From assembly GCA_964631295.1 (NCBI GenBank), contig CAZVXI010000014.1, forward strand, positions 1 through 35,816: a stretch of 35,816 bases of DNA, given 5' to 3'. Source of the DNA: CAZVXI01 sp964631295. Lineage in GTDB: Bacteria; Planctomycetota; Phycisphaerae; Phycisphaerales; SM1A02. A model generated the notes under the pieces. It was given only the letters and a program-made list of their open reading frames with translations. It made no database searches and was not told where the DNA came from. The position numbers were made by a program, and so were the translations under genes. Every line of letters begins with the position of its first letter. The first letter of the stretch is position 1. This document shows, piece after piece, positions 7,465 through 14,566 of the stretch.

Positions 7465-8547
7465 TCAGCGCCGCTCCACGGAGAGGGTTGAGAACAGCGT
7501 CGCCTCGTTGAGCACCTTCACCGACCACGGATGCCCGGCAGGCACAACAACATACAGAAACTCGGTATTGCGCAGGTGGCTCACCTCGCCCACCCGCTCG
7601 CCGCGCAGATTGTGGATGCCGATCTGCGCGCCAACATATCGCTTGTAGTCGGTTGCAACAGTGTGGACATCGCCATGCTCGCCGAGCAACTGTTCCATCA
7701 GGGCACGGTCGATGTAACCCTCATCGTTGAAGGAGACGATCATGAACGGGCAGTCGACCAGTGCGAGGAAGTCGCGCAGTGCCTCGGCTGCGCGTCGCTT
7801 GCTGTTGAAGTCGCTCTTGCGTGTCCGACAGTCGATGCGCTTGCACGCGACGCCGTACACCTCGGGCTTGTCCCAGCGAACGAGCGTCTCCCAGATGTGA
7901 TAGTTGCCGATGTAGGTGTGCTGGTTGTAGGGCGGGTCGATGTATGCAAGGTCTGCTGAGAGGCGCTTCGCTGCGTCAGCCGCCTCAAACTGGTGAGCGC
8001 TGCACGGGCCATTGGCAGCGCCCGGCAGGACATAGGGCATGCGCAGCGCAAGATCATTGAACGATCGCGCCGCCCACTTCTTCAGATAGGCCATCTGCAC
8101 GCCGGTCGTGGAATCTACGCGGTCTGCTGCTTCCATAAGCGAGACGAGCAGCACAGCTTCAAGTTCTGGCTCGAGGTTCTTCGCAGCAATCGCCTCGCGA
8201 ATCGCATCAATGCGCTCGCCGTTGTGTGGCTGGAAGAATCGGCTGTCGAGGCAGAAGGTCTGCGTGAAGTAGCCCGGATCGCCCGGCAGCTTCGCGAACT
8301 CCTCGATCAGCCGACACGCATCACACTCGACCCGCTCCCGATCCGCCTGCACATAGCACCTCGCCAGCACGTGGGCGTAGGAGAGCAGATCGTTGGAATG
8401 CACCTGGTAGCCGCATTTCTTCAGCGCGTGGCCGACACGCGAGGTGCCGGAGAAGAAATCGATGACGCTGCGCACTTCAGGCAGCGATTGCACGATCCGC
8501 GTGATGGTCGGCAGCAGCGTTCGCTTGGAGCCGATGTACTTGATCAT
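7465..8547 (-). CDS. D12-class DNA adenine (N6) methyltransferase
   Basis: The 360-residue protein begins with MIKYIGSKR, the usual start of the Dam/D12 family. It has the SAM-binding motif FFSGTSRVGHALK (31-43) and the catalytic motif IDPPYNQHTY (DPPY at 204-207), with a central insertion (about 85-195) likely to be the target recognition part. It should methylate the N6 of adenine in a short DNA site. The frame is open upstream to 8784, but the extension reads into the divergent ndk gene and has no family match, so the ATG at 8547 is chosen. No restriction enzyme gene is next to it, which points to a solitary or regulatory methylase. It lies 93 bp before top6B on the same strand with no terminator seen, so it may be the first gene of the topoisomerase VI operon. 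Confidence 0.88.
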   Translation of the reverse strand: MIKYIGSKRTLLPTITRIVQSLPEVRSVIDFFSGTSRVGHALKKCGYQVHSNDLLSYAHVLARCYVQADRERVECDACRLIEEFAKLPGDPGYFTQTFCLDSRFFQPHNGERIDAIREAIAAKNLEPELEAVLLVSLMEAADRVDSTTGVQMAYLKKWAARSFNDLALRMPYVLPGAANGPCSAHQFEAADAAKRLSADLAYIDPPYNQHTYIGNYHIWETLVRWDKPEVYGVACKRIDCRTRKSDFNSKRRAAEALRDFLALVDCPFMIVSFNDEGYIDRALMEQLLGEHGDVHTVATDYKRYVGAQIGIHNLRGERVGEVSHLRNTEFLYVVVPAGHPWSVKVLNEATLFSTLSVERR

Positions 8548-8771
8548 TGATCCATGGCCAGTGGCGCACTCCCGCCCTCCAGGGGTTGAGCAGGACGATA
8601 CTCCGCAGGGCCGCGTTTGTGCGGAACATCCGGCCTGCGACGGCAGGCAATGCACTGACCGATCGGCACGGTTGTCGCGCCGCTTGCCACTCGCGGGGTG
8701 TGGATTGCCGCGGCGGCGGGCGATATGCTCCAGCCCGTTCGGAATGAACCCTCTTTCAGCCGGAGTCTGCC

Positions 8772-9242
8772 GTGGAAACGACACTGATCATTCTCAAACC
8801 CGATGCTGTCCAGCGTGGTCTGTGCGGCCGGATCATCAGCCGCTTCGAGCAGAAGGGTCTTCAGATTGTCGGTTGCAAGATGATGACGATCAGTCAGGAT
8901 CTCGCGGCGAAGCACTATGAGTCGCACCAGGGCAAGCCGTTCTACGACGGGCTGGTGCGATTTATGACCAGCTCGCCCGTGGTCGTGCTGGCTCTGCGAG
9001 GTGTCGGGGCGATCGCCATCAGCCGAAAGCTCATGGGGGCGACGTTCGGCTCAAATGCCGACCCGGGCACGATCCGCGGCGACTTCGGCGTATCGAACAG
9101 CTTCAATCTGATTCACGGGTCAGACAGCCCCGAAGCTGCCGAGCGGGAGCTCGGGCTGTTTTTCGCGTCTGGAGATTTGCAGGATTTCGACCGGGCAGTC
9201 GACCAGTGGGTGTACGACATGAGCGGTGGGGCGCCAGAATAG
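8772..9242 (+). CDS. ndk: Nucleoside diphosphate kinase
   Basis: The 156-residue enzyme starts with GTG (8772) behind a CGGAG ribosome site at about 8761. It begins ETTLIILKPDAVQRGLCG, has the active-site histidine in NLIHGSDSPE (His115), and the conserved NADPGTIRGDF (96-105). It moves the terminal phosphate of ATP to other nucleoside diphosphates through a phospho-histidine, in the cytoplasm. Length is at the upper end of the family, with a slightly longer C-terminus ending SGGAPE. It is divergent from the methylase gene, with 224 bp between the starts. Confidence 0.97.
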   Translation: METTLIILKPDAVQRGLCGRIISRFEQKGLQIVGCKMMTISQDLAAKHYESHQGKPFYDGLVRFMTSSPVVVLALRGVGAIAISRKLMGATFGSNADPGTIRGDFGVSNSFNLIHGSDSPEAAERELGLFFASGDLQDFDRAVDQWVYDMSGGAPE

Positions 9243-9595
9243 GCGATTTTACCCAGACGGACACCAAACTCGATTGCGACGGAATCTCAGAGAATCCTGA
9301 GACACGTGTCCCTATTTCCGGCCGTTTTGCTAGGATGGGTGAATACCCCGCGGGGTTTGAGCGTAATAAAAGGCAGAAACAGGCGTCGTTCTTAGAACGA
9401 TTCTAGCAACTTTGCCGCAAAATCGGCCTGTCAACCGATGGCACGAGCGGCAAGGCACAATGAAACTCCGACGATCGTCCGGGAAATGCGGCGATTTCGG
9501 TGAACAAGATGTCACCGGGTGGAGTCTTATACATGACGGCATGCGGGAGGCATGTCTCCACGAAACGCGGACCCGGCAGGGTCCCAAGAGGCAGC
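9243..9595. promoter_or_regulatory. Palindrome-rich leader of the sigma-factor gene
   Basis: No gene is seen in these 353 bp. There are perfect palindromes at 9301-9310 (GACACGTGTC), 9345-9356 (ACCCCGCGGGGT) and 9387-9399 (CGTTCT-T-AGAACG), the last overlapping TAGAA-CGA-TTCTA (9393-9405), and a hairpin TCTCAG/CTGAGA at 9285-9302. None has the U-run of a terminator. TAGGAT at 9331 could be a -10 box, but no good -35 box is at the right distance. The set looks like operator sites for the sigma gene or end-of-ndk structures. Confidence 0.4.
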
Positions 9596-10663
9596 ATGAT
9601 GATGAACCAGGCCATGATTCCAACCAACTCGCCGCTCGATCGGCTTCGCCAGCGCGAAGAGACGATCGTACGCAAAAAGACGGCGCGGCGGTCGTCTGAG
9701 TCGGGCCTGTCCTCGCGCGAACGGGAGATCGTCCAGTTCATTCTCGAGAAGCCGATGGACTACATCAACTCTGAGTCCTTCTACACCGAGGACGCAGAGC
9801 GGGAAATTTACGATGAGCCGGACCCGATCCGTCGCCCGGATGTCACGTGGTATCGCCCGCTGATGGACGACCTGACAGCCCAAGGCGCCCGCGATCGACA
9901 GGGCTCGCTGCGTGATTCGGGGACAGTCCTGCTGACGGCAGCGCAGGAGCGCGTGTTGTTCCTTCAATACAACTACGCTCGCTATCGCATTGCTGAGTTG
10001 CAGGATGAGATCGGCTCGCGTCAGCCGGACGAAACACAGGCACGCGAAATCCTGCGATGGTACCGCATCGCACAGAAGTTTCGTGAGCAGATCGCCGAGA
10101 CCAATCTCGCGCTGGTGCTGGCCATGGCCAAGCGGACTCGCATGAGCGAGGTCGACTTTGCCGACCTTGTCAGCGAAGGCAACATGGCGCTGCTCCGCTC
10201 GGTTGACAAGTTCGACTGCGATCGCGGCTTCAAGTTCTCGACCTATGCCTGCCGGGCGATCCTCAAGGCGTTCAGCCGGCAGGGTGTGAAACTCAGCAAG
10301 TATCGTCAGCGCTTTCCGACGGATTTTGACCCGGCGCTCGAGAAGTCGAACCATCTCGAAACGGTTCGCCGAACGCACGAAGTCGAGTCTGCAGATGAAG
10401 TTCGTCACATCGTGATGAACAACGATGCGGAACTCACCGATGTCGAACGCACGGTTATTCACCACCGCTTCGGCATCGATGCGGACGAGAAGGCGTCGCC
10501 GCTCACGCTTGAGCAGGTTGGCCAGATCATCGGTGTGACCAAGGAACGCGTGCGGCAGATTCAGAACAAGGCGCTGGAGAAAATCCGTACCGCCTTCGAA
10601 GAATCAAACCAGGATCCTGCCGACCAGCCGGCAGAAGAAGACCCGGCGGTGTCACGCAACTGA
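9596..10663 (+). CDS. Sigma-70 family RNA polymerase sigma factor
   Basis: The 355-residue protein has region 1.2-like LLTAAQERVLFLQYNYARYR (about 110-130), region 2 with ETNLALVLAMAK, DLVSEGNMALLRSVDKFD and the -10-binding part GFKFSTYACRAILKAF (about 170-225), a spacer without a full sigma-3 domain, and region 4 with ELTDVERTVIHHRFG and the helix-turn-helix TLEQVGQIIGVTKERVRQIQNKALEKIR. It resembles group 2/3 sigma factors common in planctomycetes rather than the housekeeping RpoD, since region 3 is short and the N-terminus is unusual. The start at 9596 has AAGAGG six bases before it; the frame is open to 9500, but that extension looks non-coding. A strong terminator follows. Confidence 0.88.
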   Translation: MMMNQAMIPTNSPLDRLRQREETIVRKKTARRSSESGLSSREREIVQFILEKPMDYINSESFYTEDAEREIYDEPDPIRRPDVTWYRPLMDDLTAQGARDRQGSLRDSGTVLLTAAQERVLFLQYNYARYRIAELQDEIGSRQPDETQAREILRWYRIAQKFREQIAETNLALVLAMAKRTRMSEVDFADLVSEGNMALLRSVDKFDCDRGFKFSTYACRAILKAFSRQGVKLSKYRQRFPTDFDPALEKSNHLETVRRTHEVESADEVRHIVMNNDAELTDVERTVIHHRFGIDADEKASPLTLEQVGQIIGVTKERVRQIQNKALEKIRTAFEESNQDPADQPAEEDPAVSRN

Positions 10664-10697
10664 TTGCCGATCGCACGACTGATTCCAACAACAACGA

Positions 10698-10724
10698 CAG
10701 CCCTCCCATGCGGAGGGCTGTTTT
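10698..10724 (+). terminator. Rho-independent terminator of the sigma-factor gene
   Basis: A 9-bp perfect stem CAGCCCTCC / GGAGGGCTG (10698-10706 and 10712-10720) with a 5-base loop is followed by TTTTCT. It sits 35 bp after the stop of the sigma-factor gene. The same stem recurs at 12365-12387. Confidence 0.92.
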
Positions 10725-11039
10725 CTCGTTGCCGCGCGCTTCACAGGACATCAGGTTCTGCAACTATCACAAGCGATCTCTGCCACCGATGTGTGCCGCA
10801 GCGGACGTGACTTGCCGAGCGAGACTCATTCAGGTACTGTCTCTGCTGATTCGGAGGACCTGCCCAGATGCATGTTGTTTCAGGGGTGAAGAATCCTAGC
10901 ATTTCGCCGCCGTGCCGCCGTGCCGGGGGCCTCCTTTCCGCCCCGGCTTGATCGGCGAAAGGCAAACTCCAGCAAATCTGCAATACATATTATCGAGCAG
11001 GGCAACGTACGTTGCCTCTGCGTGAAGGAGCGTACGCAA
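10725..11039 (+). promoter_or_regulatory. Leader of the cysteine-rich gene with a nested hairpin (10902-10960)
   Basis: This gap holds no gene. At 10902-10960 two helices nest: TTTCGCCG/CGGCGAAA (10902-10909 with 10953-10960) outside, and GCCGGGG/CCCCGGC (10922-10928 with 10941-10947) inside, with a doubled CCGTGCCG between. No U-run follows, so it is not a plain terminator. It lies 80 bp before the start of the next gene and could be a structured 5' leader or a protein site. AAGGAG at 11025-11030 is the ribosome site of the gene at 11040. Confidence 0.4.
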
Positions 11040-12017
11040 ATGTTACGACGTTCGTTGTTCAATCTTGGCTTCTCCACCAGTTTTATGGCAATTACAACTT
11101 GGATTGTTGGGACACAGTTCCTGACGATGCCAACATCAGCAGACCCGCTTCCTGTAATCCCGAATGAACCGCCCGAGATCTATAAGACATCCGCTCACGG
11201 GACGACAATCAAAGATCTTTTCGACATCACGAGCGAGGCGCTTGTCGAACTGACGAACATTGACGTTAACGGCTCCGGCGACATCTCTGTATGGACCGAT
11301 CCTGACTCACTCGAGACACCGGATGGCTCGGGCACTTGGACCTTGAGTGATGAGTTGTTCGTCACGTCGGATGTTGAGACCTTCGTCACAGAGACCGATC
11401 CGGTGTACTTTGGAACAATCGGCTACAGCGGCTCGCTCGTCGCAGGTACAATGACCGCGCCCGGAGAGACGCCCATTGCCGTGGTTGGCTTGCAAGTCAC
11501 AACTACAGTCGAGTATGTCAACCACGAGATTGAACCGGTTGAATCGACTCAGATTCACGTGGCGTCGCGACATGGCACTATCGCAGAAGCCGAAGATAAA
11601 GTTGATGAAATGCGTGAAGCGCAGGACTTCGATCCGGATTCGCCGACTCCGATGTGCGTAGACCCGAGTTGGATCGGTAACAACGGTGTCGAGTGTTGCG
11701 CCTTCTATGCCATGTTGCAATGGAGCTTGAAATCCTGCATGTATCATCATCTGGCGGCAATCACTGCATGCCTAATTGGTCTCGGCGGTGGGATAGCTGG
11801 TTGCTTTGCCACGTGCGTGAAGACTCTTGTGCCCAGCACGTTCACGGTGAAGGGTTGCCTCATCGGGTGCTCGATGCTTGGTTTGGCCGCATTTGTTGTC
11901 TGTCTCATCGGTGCCGCCGCCCTGCGAGCAGCGTGCATAGCTGACGCACATGCGCAGTACATCCGCGATCTGCAGGAAAATGGTTGCTATCCTCCGCCTG
12001 CGGAATATCGGAACTGA
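11040..12017 (+). CDS. Secreted precursor with C-terminal halocin C8-like cysteine-rich domain
   Basis: The 325-residue protein starts at 11040, nine bases after a strong AAGGAG; the open frame back to 10920 is not needed. Residues 1-34 are a signal peptide (MLRRSLFNLG start, hydrophobic 9-30, TSA end). Residues 35-205 have no cysteine and look beta-rich and acidic. Residues 206-325 hold all 12 cysteines (206, 219, 220, 233, 244, 255, 259, 273, 277, 288, 299, 316) in a hydrophobic Gly/Ala/Cys sequence with CLIGLGGGIAGCFATC and CLIGCSMLGLAAFVVC. The C-x-I-G-C-S-x-x-G pattern and the layout (cysteine-free N-part plus Cys-rich hydrophobic end) resemble, from memory, the precursor of halocin C8, in which the N-part is immunity and the C-part the bacteriocin. 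It may instead be a membrane-bound Cys-rich protein. It is followed 13 bp later by a small membrane protein. Confidence 0.7.
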   Translation: MLRRSLFNLGFSTSFMAITTWIVGTQFLTMPTSADPLPVIPNEPPEIYKTSAHGTTIKDLFDITSEALVELTNIDVNGSGDISVWTDPDSLETPDGSGTWTLSDELFVTSDVETFVTETDPVYFGTIGYSGSLVAGTMTAPGETPIAVVGLQVTTTVEYVNHEIEPVESTQIHVASRHGTIAEAEDKVDEMREAQDFDPDSPTPMCVDPSWIGNNGVECCAFYAMLQWSLKSCMYHHLAAITACLIGLGGGIAGCFATCVKTLVPSTFTVKGCLIGCSMLGLAAFVVCLIGAAALRAACIADAHAQYIRDLQENGCYPPPAEYRN

Positions 12018-12030
12018 CAGGAGTTTGCAG

Positions 12031-12243
12031 ATGAAAACTGAAAACACCGATGCCGACATGGCCTTCTTTCAGCATGCGATGATCCGTTTGCTCTGGTTGC
12101 TTCTGTTCTCGGCCGTACTGCTAGCCGTATTTTTCTTCTCGGGTCTCTTTGCCAATCTAGGCCTGGTTGCAGGCACGGTTGTCGCGGGAGCGATTGGCTC
12201 TCTGCCATGTCTCTATGGCATCATTGCTGGCCTACGCAAGTAA
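12031..12243 (+). CDS. Small two-helix membrane protein, possible immunity partner
   Basis: The 70-residue protein starts at 12031 behind AGGAG (12019-12023), which overlaps the stop region of the upstream gene, so the two are co-transcribed. It has a charged N-terminus (about 1-18), two membrane helices (about 19-41 and 44-66) and a short basic end (LRK). No known family is recognised. Its size, topology and position after a bacteriocin-like precursor fit an immunity or accessory protein, but this is inferred from context alone. A terminator follows 120 bp later. Confidence 0.7.
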   Translation: MKTENTDADMAFFQHAMIRLLWLLLFSAVLLAVFFFSGLFANLGLVAGTVVAGAIGSLPCLYGIIAGLRK

Positions 12244-12364
12244 GCCAAGCAATCAAATTGATGGGCGAACGTGACCGCCGCCGGCGCAAATCAGCGAAGC
12301 GCACATCCGTCGTGGGCTCGTTCTTTCCTCAGGCGATTCCGGACCGGCAAAATCACCACGACAA

Positions 12365-12391
12365 CAGCCCTCCCCCGCGGAGGGCTGTTTT
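12365..12391 (+). terminator. Rho-independent terminator of the cysteine-rich/membrane pair
   Basis: The stem CAGCCCTCC / GGAGGGCTG (12365-12373 and 12379-12387) with loop CCCGC is followed by TTTTCT. Stem and tail are identical to the terminator at 10698, so one is probably a copy of the other. Confidence 0.9.
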
Positions 12392-12529
12392 CTGGTTTTG
12401 TCATTGACAATCTTTCAAGCATCCGGTATCACTCATCTCACTGTGCTTTGTACAGAATCTCCAATCTTTGCTCGCTGTCGACGTTCGAATCTCGGCCTCG
12501 CCTGGTGCCGATTGTCTCGAGGAACGACA

Positions 12530-12539
12530 GGGGGGGGGG
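12530..12539 (+). repeat. G10 homopolymer in a leader region
   Basis: Ten G in a row lie 84 bp before the start of the secreted Cys-rich gene. Runs of this length slip during replication and can act as phase-variation switches by changing promoter spacing. It is rare to keep such a run in a GC-rich bacterial genome by chance, but a sequencing error in run length is possible. Confidence 0.8.
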
Positions 12540-12622
12540 CGAGATCTCCTCCGAGCCGATCACTCGCGATCGAAGTAGCGCGATTTGCTGCACAAACTCG
12601 AATGCTCTTTGGAGTCTCTGGA

Positions 12623-13027
12623 ATGAAGTACTTGCTCCCGATCGTTATCGTATGCGCGATACTGCTCGTTGTTTCTACGACGTCACGCGCAGATGGAACC
12701 TATCGTTTGGTTGATTGCAATGAGGCGCGTGCGATTGTGGGGGCTGGATGTCCCGACTACTGCACTGTGACCCAGCCTGAGGAGGATCCCATGAACTGCA
12801 GTGGAGGGGTGGCATGCATCACTCACTGTTGGGAACATCTCTCGAAGGACTGCATCTCCGGACAGGGGCCCCCGAAACTCCAGTGTGAAGGTACTTATGA
12901 ATACCAACAATGGAACCAGACCTGCATCGACTGCCTCCCGGGCGGCTGGCCAGGTGTCTGCGTTGCGGGCGGCTCGCCATATCAACAGGGGCCACCAGCA
13001 TTGGAATGTCTGGATTGCACGCAGTGA
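12623..13027 (+). CDS. Small secreted cysteine-rich protein
   Basis: The 134-residue protein starts at 12623 with TTTGGAG nine bases before it. Residues 1-23 are a clear signal peptide (MKYLLPIVIVCAILLVVSTT, then SRA). The mature part of about 111 residues has 13 cysteines (32, 43, 47, 59, 65, 69, 77, 88, 101, 104, 113, 129, 132), so it should fold by disulfides outside the cytoplasm. No known family is recognised. Two GPP-containing Cys segments (GQGPPKLQC and QQGPPALEC) suggest an internal repeat of about 41 residues. It lies 82 bp before the C39-domain gene on the same strand and could be its substrate or an effector; this is inferred from position. Confidence 0.72.
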   Translation: MKYLLPIVIVCAILLVVSTTSRADGTYRLVDCNEARAIVGAGCPDYCTVTQPEEDPMNCSGGVACITHCWEHLSKDCISGQGPPKLQCEGTYEYQQWNQTCIDCLPGGWPGVCVAGGSPYQQGPPALECLDCTQ

Positions 13028-13109
13028 CCCGCACGCTTCTCTGCGTATTCGTGGTCGATGATTCTGCGCCGCCCACCGCCTGACTGCGGTGCGGCGCACT
13101 TCTTGTCGG

Positions 13110-14561
13110 ATGCACGCAATGCGAGCATGCACGTATGCAATCTTGTCCGCCCTGACGACTTGTGCTGCATCGTTGGGTCAATCCGATGAATGTCTGGACG
13201 CGATCAAGCAGTCGCAGAATTTACGCGATACTCTGGTTGCCTCAAGCTTTGAGATGGAGGTCATCAGTCGACGGGTAACGCAACCAATACTTTCAGATGA
13301 AGCTCTGAGGAAAGCCATAGCGGATGCGGTGATCATGACGCTGAATGATCATGCTCACATGGCCGATGTTGCTCAGCGCCTGATCGACAACGTCGCCGCT
13401 GTCGTCTGGGATCTTGGCGCCATTCACGAGACGCAACGTGCACTCACCGTCGTCTACCATGATGGTCTTTGGTGCATTATTGAAGCTCCCGTCTGTGAAT
13501 CACGCACGTTCGACGTGCCTGACCTTGGCGCACCGATGCGGATTCATCGGGAACTTGGCGATCGTCAAACCGCAACGGTCCGCACGCAGGATTCGTTGGA
13601 GATCATCCGCCTGGACACGGAACCTCGGCAGGTTCGTATCTTCGAGCCGGACTGGCTGCAGTTCGATGTTCTTGAGACTTTCCTGTTCAGCTCGTACCTG
13701 CCGGTCCAGCCGGGACCAGTCCGCCATTGCAGCCGAAGGGAAGGTCGAATCGACGTCGTGTTCGATGGAGCACACGCCAATGAGGTCAGTGCATCACTTT
13801 CGCCCGGTGGATCTTACATGGTCACCGAGTTGGAATACGAGCTCGGTGATGGTTCTCGCGTTCACTATCATCGCGTGCCCGCGCTAATCGACGGAGCGAT
13901 GGCGATTCCAGAGAGCGTTACGGTATCTCATCTCAAAGATGGAACCGGAATCCGTTCGCCAGCGCGACGTGACTATACCCAGCAGTTTACACTGAGGTCG
14001 TTCCGGTGGCTCACCGCTCACCCTCACTTGGCCATTGACCGGGAGCGGGGCGATTTCATTCGAGATGAACGGCTCTTCCCGCCGATCCTTTATACCTACG
14101 ACCCTGACCTGCGCATCACAGATGCCGATCACAGACTTCAAGACCTGGTGATGTCATCCCGCAGGGGGAGCGGCCAGCGGAATCGTGTTCCTTCATGCGG
14201 TGCACTGTGTGTGGCTGTTCTCGCGGAACAACAGGGAGCAGATAGCGACGCTGCCCTCGAAGCCGCCGCAGCGCGCGAGCAGAACGGCCAACTGAGTCTG
14301 CAGGATTTGAGTGATGTATGCTCCACGATTGGAATGCGCGCACGGGCAGTCCACGTGCAGCCGGGCGAATTGTCATCACTGCCTGCTCCAGCAATTGTTC
14401 ATCTCTCCGGTGGCAAGACTGATGGACACTTTGTCTGTGTCCTTGAATCAACTGATGGTCTCGTGAAGGTGCTGGATCCGCTCGGCGAGAACCTGATCCA
14501 GTTGCTTGACTCTTCGACGTTCGCAAATCGCTGTTCCGGATATGCCTTGATTATGGAGTAG
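13110..14561 (+). CDS. Secreted protein with C-terminal C39-type cysteine peptidase domain
   Basis: About 483 residues. A signal peptide (MHAMRACTYAILSALTTCAA, then SLGQ) leads to a long N-terminal part (about 25-340) with many beta strands and no known family; it might be a LolA-like half barrel. The C-terminal 130 residues match peptidase C39: Gln356 before the nucleophile Cys363 (VPSCGALCVAVLAEQQG), the central SLQDLSDVCSTIGMRA, His440 in GHFVCV and Asp456 in VLDPLGENLI. The full triad is present. C39 domains normally sit at the N-terminus of ABC exporters and cut double-glycine leaders; here there is no transporter, so it should act outside the cytoplasm. GTG at 13089 and ATG at 13119 are alternative starts; ribosome sites are weak. 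It lies between a Cys-rich secreted protein and a coupled helical secreted protein. Confidence 0.78.
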   Translation: MHAMRACTYAILSALTTCAASLGQSDECLDAIKQSQNLRDTLVASSFEMEVISRRVTQPILSDEALRKAIADAVIMTLNDHAHMADVAQRLIDNVAAVVWDLGAIHETQRALTVVYHDGLWCIIEAPVCESRTFDVPDLGAPMRIHRELGDRQTATVRTQDSLEIIRLDTEPRQVRIFEPDWLQFDVLETFLFSSYLPVQPGPVRHCSRREGRIDVVFDGAHANEVSASLSPGGSYMVTELEYELGDGSRVHYHRVPALIDGAMAIPESVTVSHLKDGTGIRSPARRDYTQQFTLRSFRWLTAHPHLAIDRERGDFIRDERLFPPILYTYDPDLRITDADHRLQDLVMSSRRGSGQRNRVPSCGALCVAVLAEQQGADSDAALEAAAAREQNGQLSLQDLSDVCSTIGMRARAVHVQPGELSSLPAPAIVHLSGGKTDGHFVCVLESTDGLVKVLDPLGENLIQLLDSSTFANRCSGYALIME

Positions 14562-14566
14562 GTCTG

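Larger units (their letters stand above)
12244..12622. other. Non-coding gap with terminator and leader of the next gene
   Basis: It holds the terminator at 12365-12391 and the G10 run at 12530-12539. No gene is supported; the frame of the next gene is open back to a TTG at 12398, but that would read through the end of the terminator. The promoter of the gene at 12623 should lie between 12392 and about 12600; no clear boxes were found. Confidence 0.45.

Noticed and set aside
7465..8547. Restriction-modification system
   Set aside because: No endonuclease or specificity gene flanks the methylase; the neighbours are topoisomerase VI and ndk.
9345..9360. Terminator of ndk at ACCCCGCGGGGT
   Set aside because: The palindrome leaves almost no loop and only three T follow.
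9527..10465. Minus-strand open frame (312 codons) opposite the sigma factor
   Set aside because: The plus strand encodes sigma regions 2 and 4; the minus frame is a shadow.
10902..10980. Possible cyclic-di-GMP riboswitch because of GGCAAAC after a helix
   Set aside because: The second conserved part (GACGCAAAGCC) and the receptor helix are missing.
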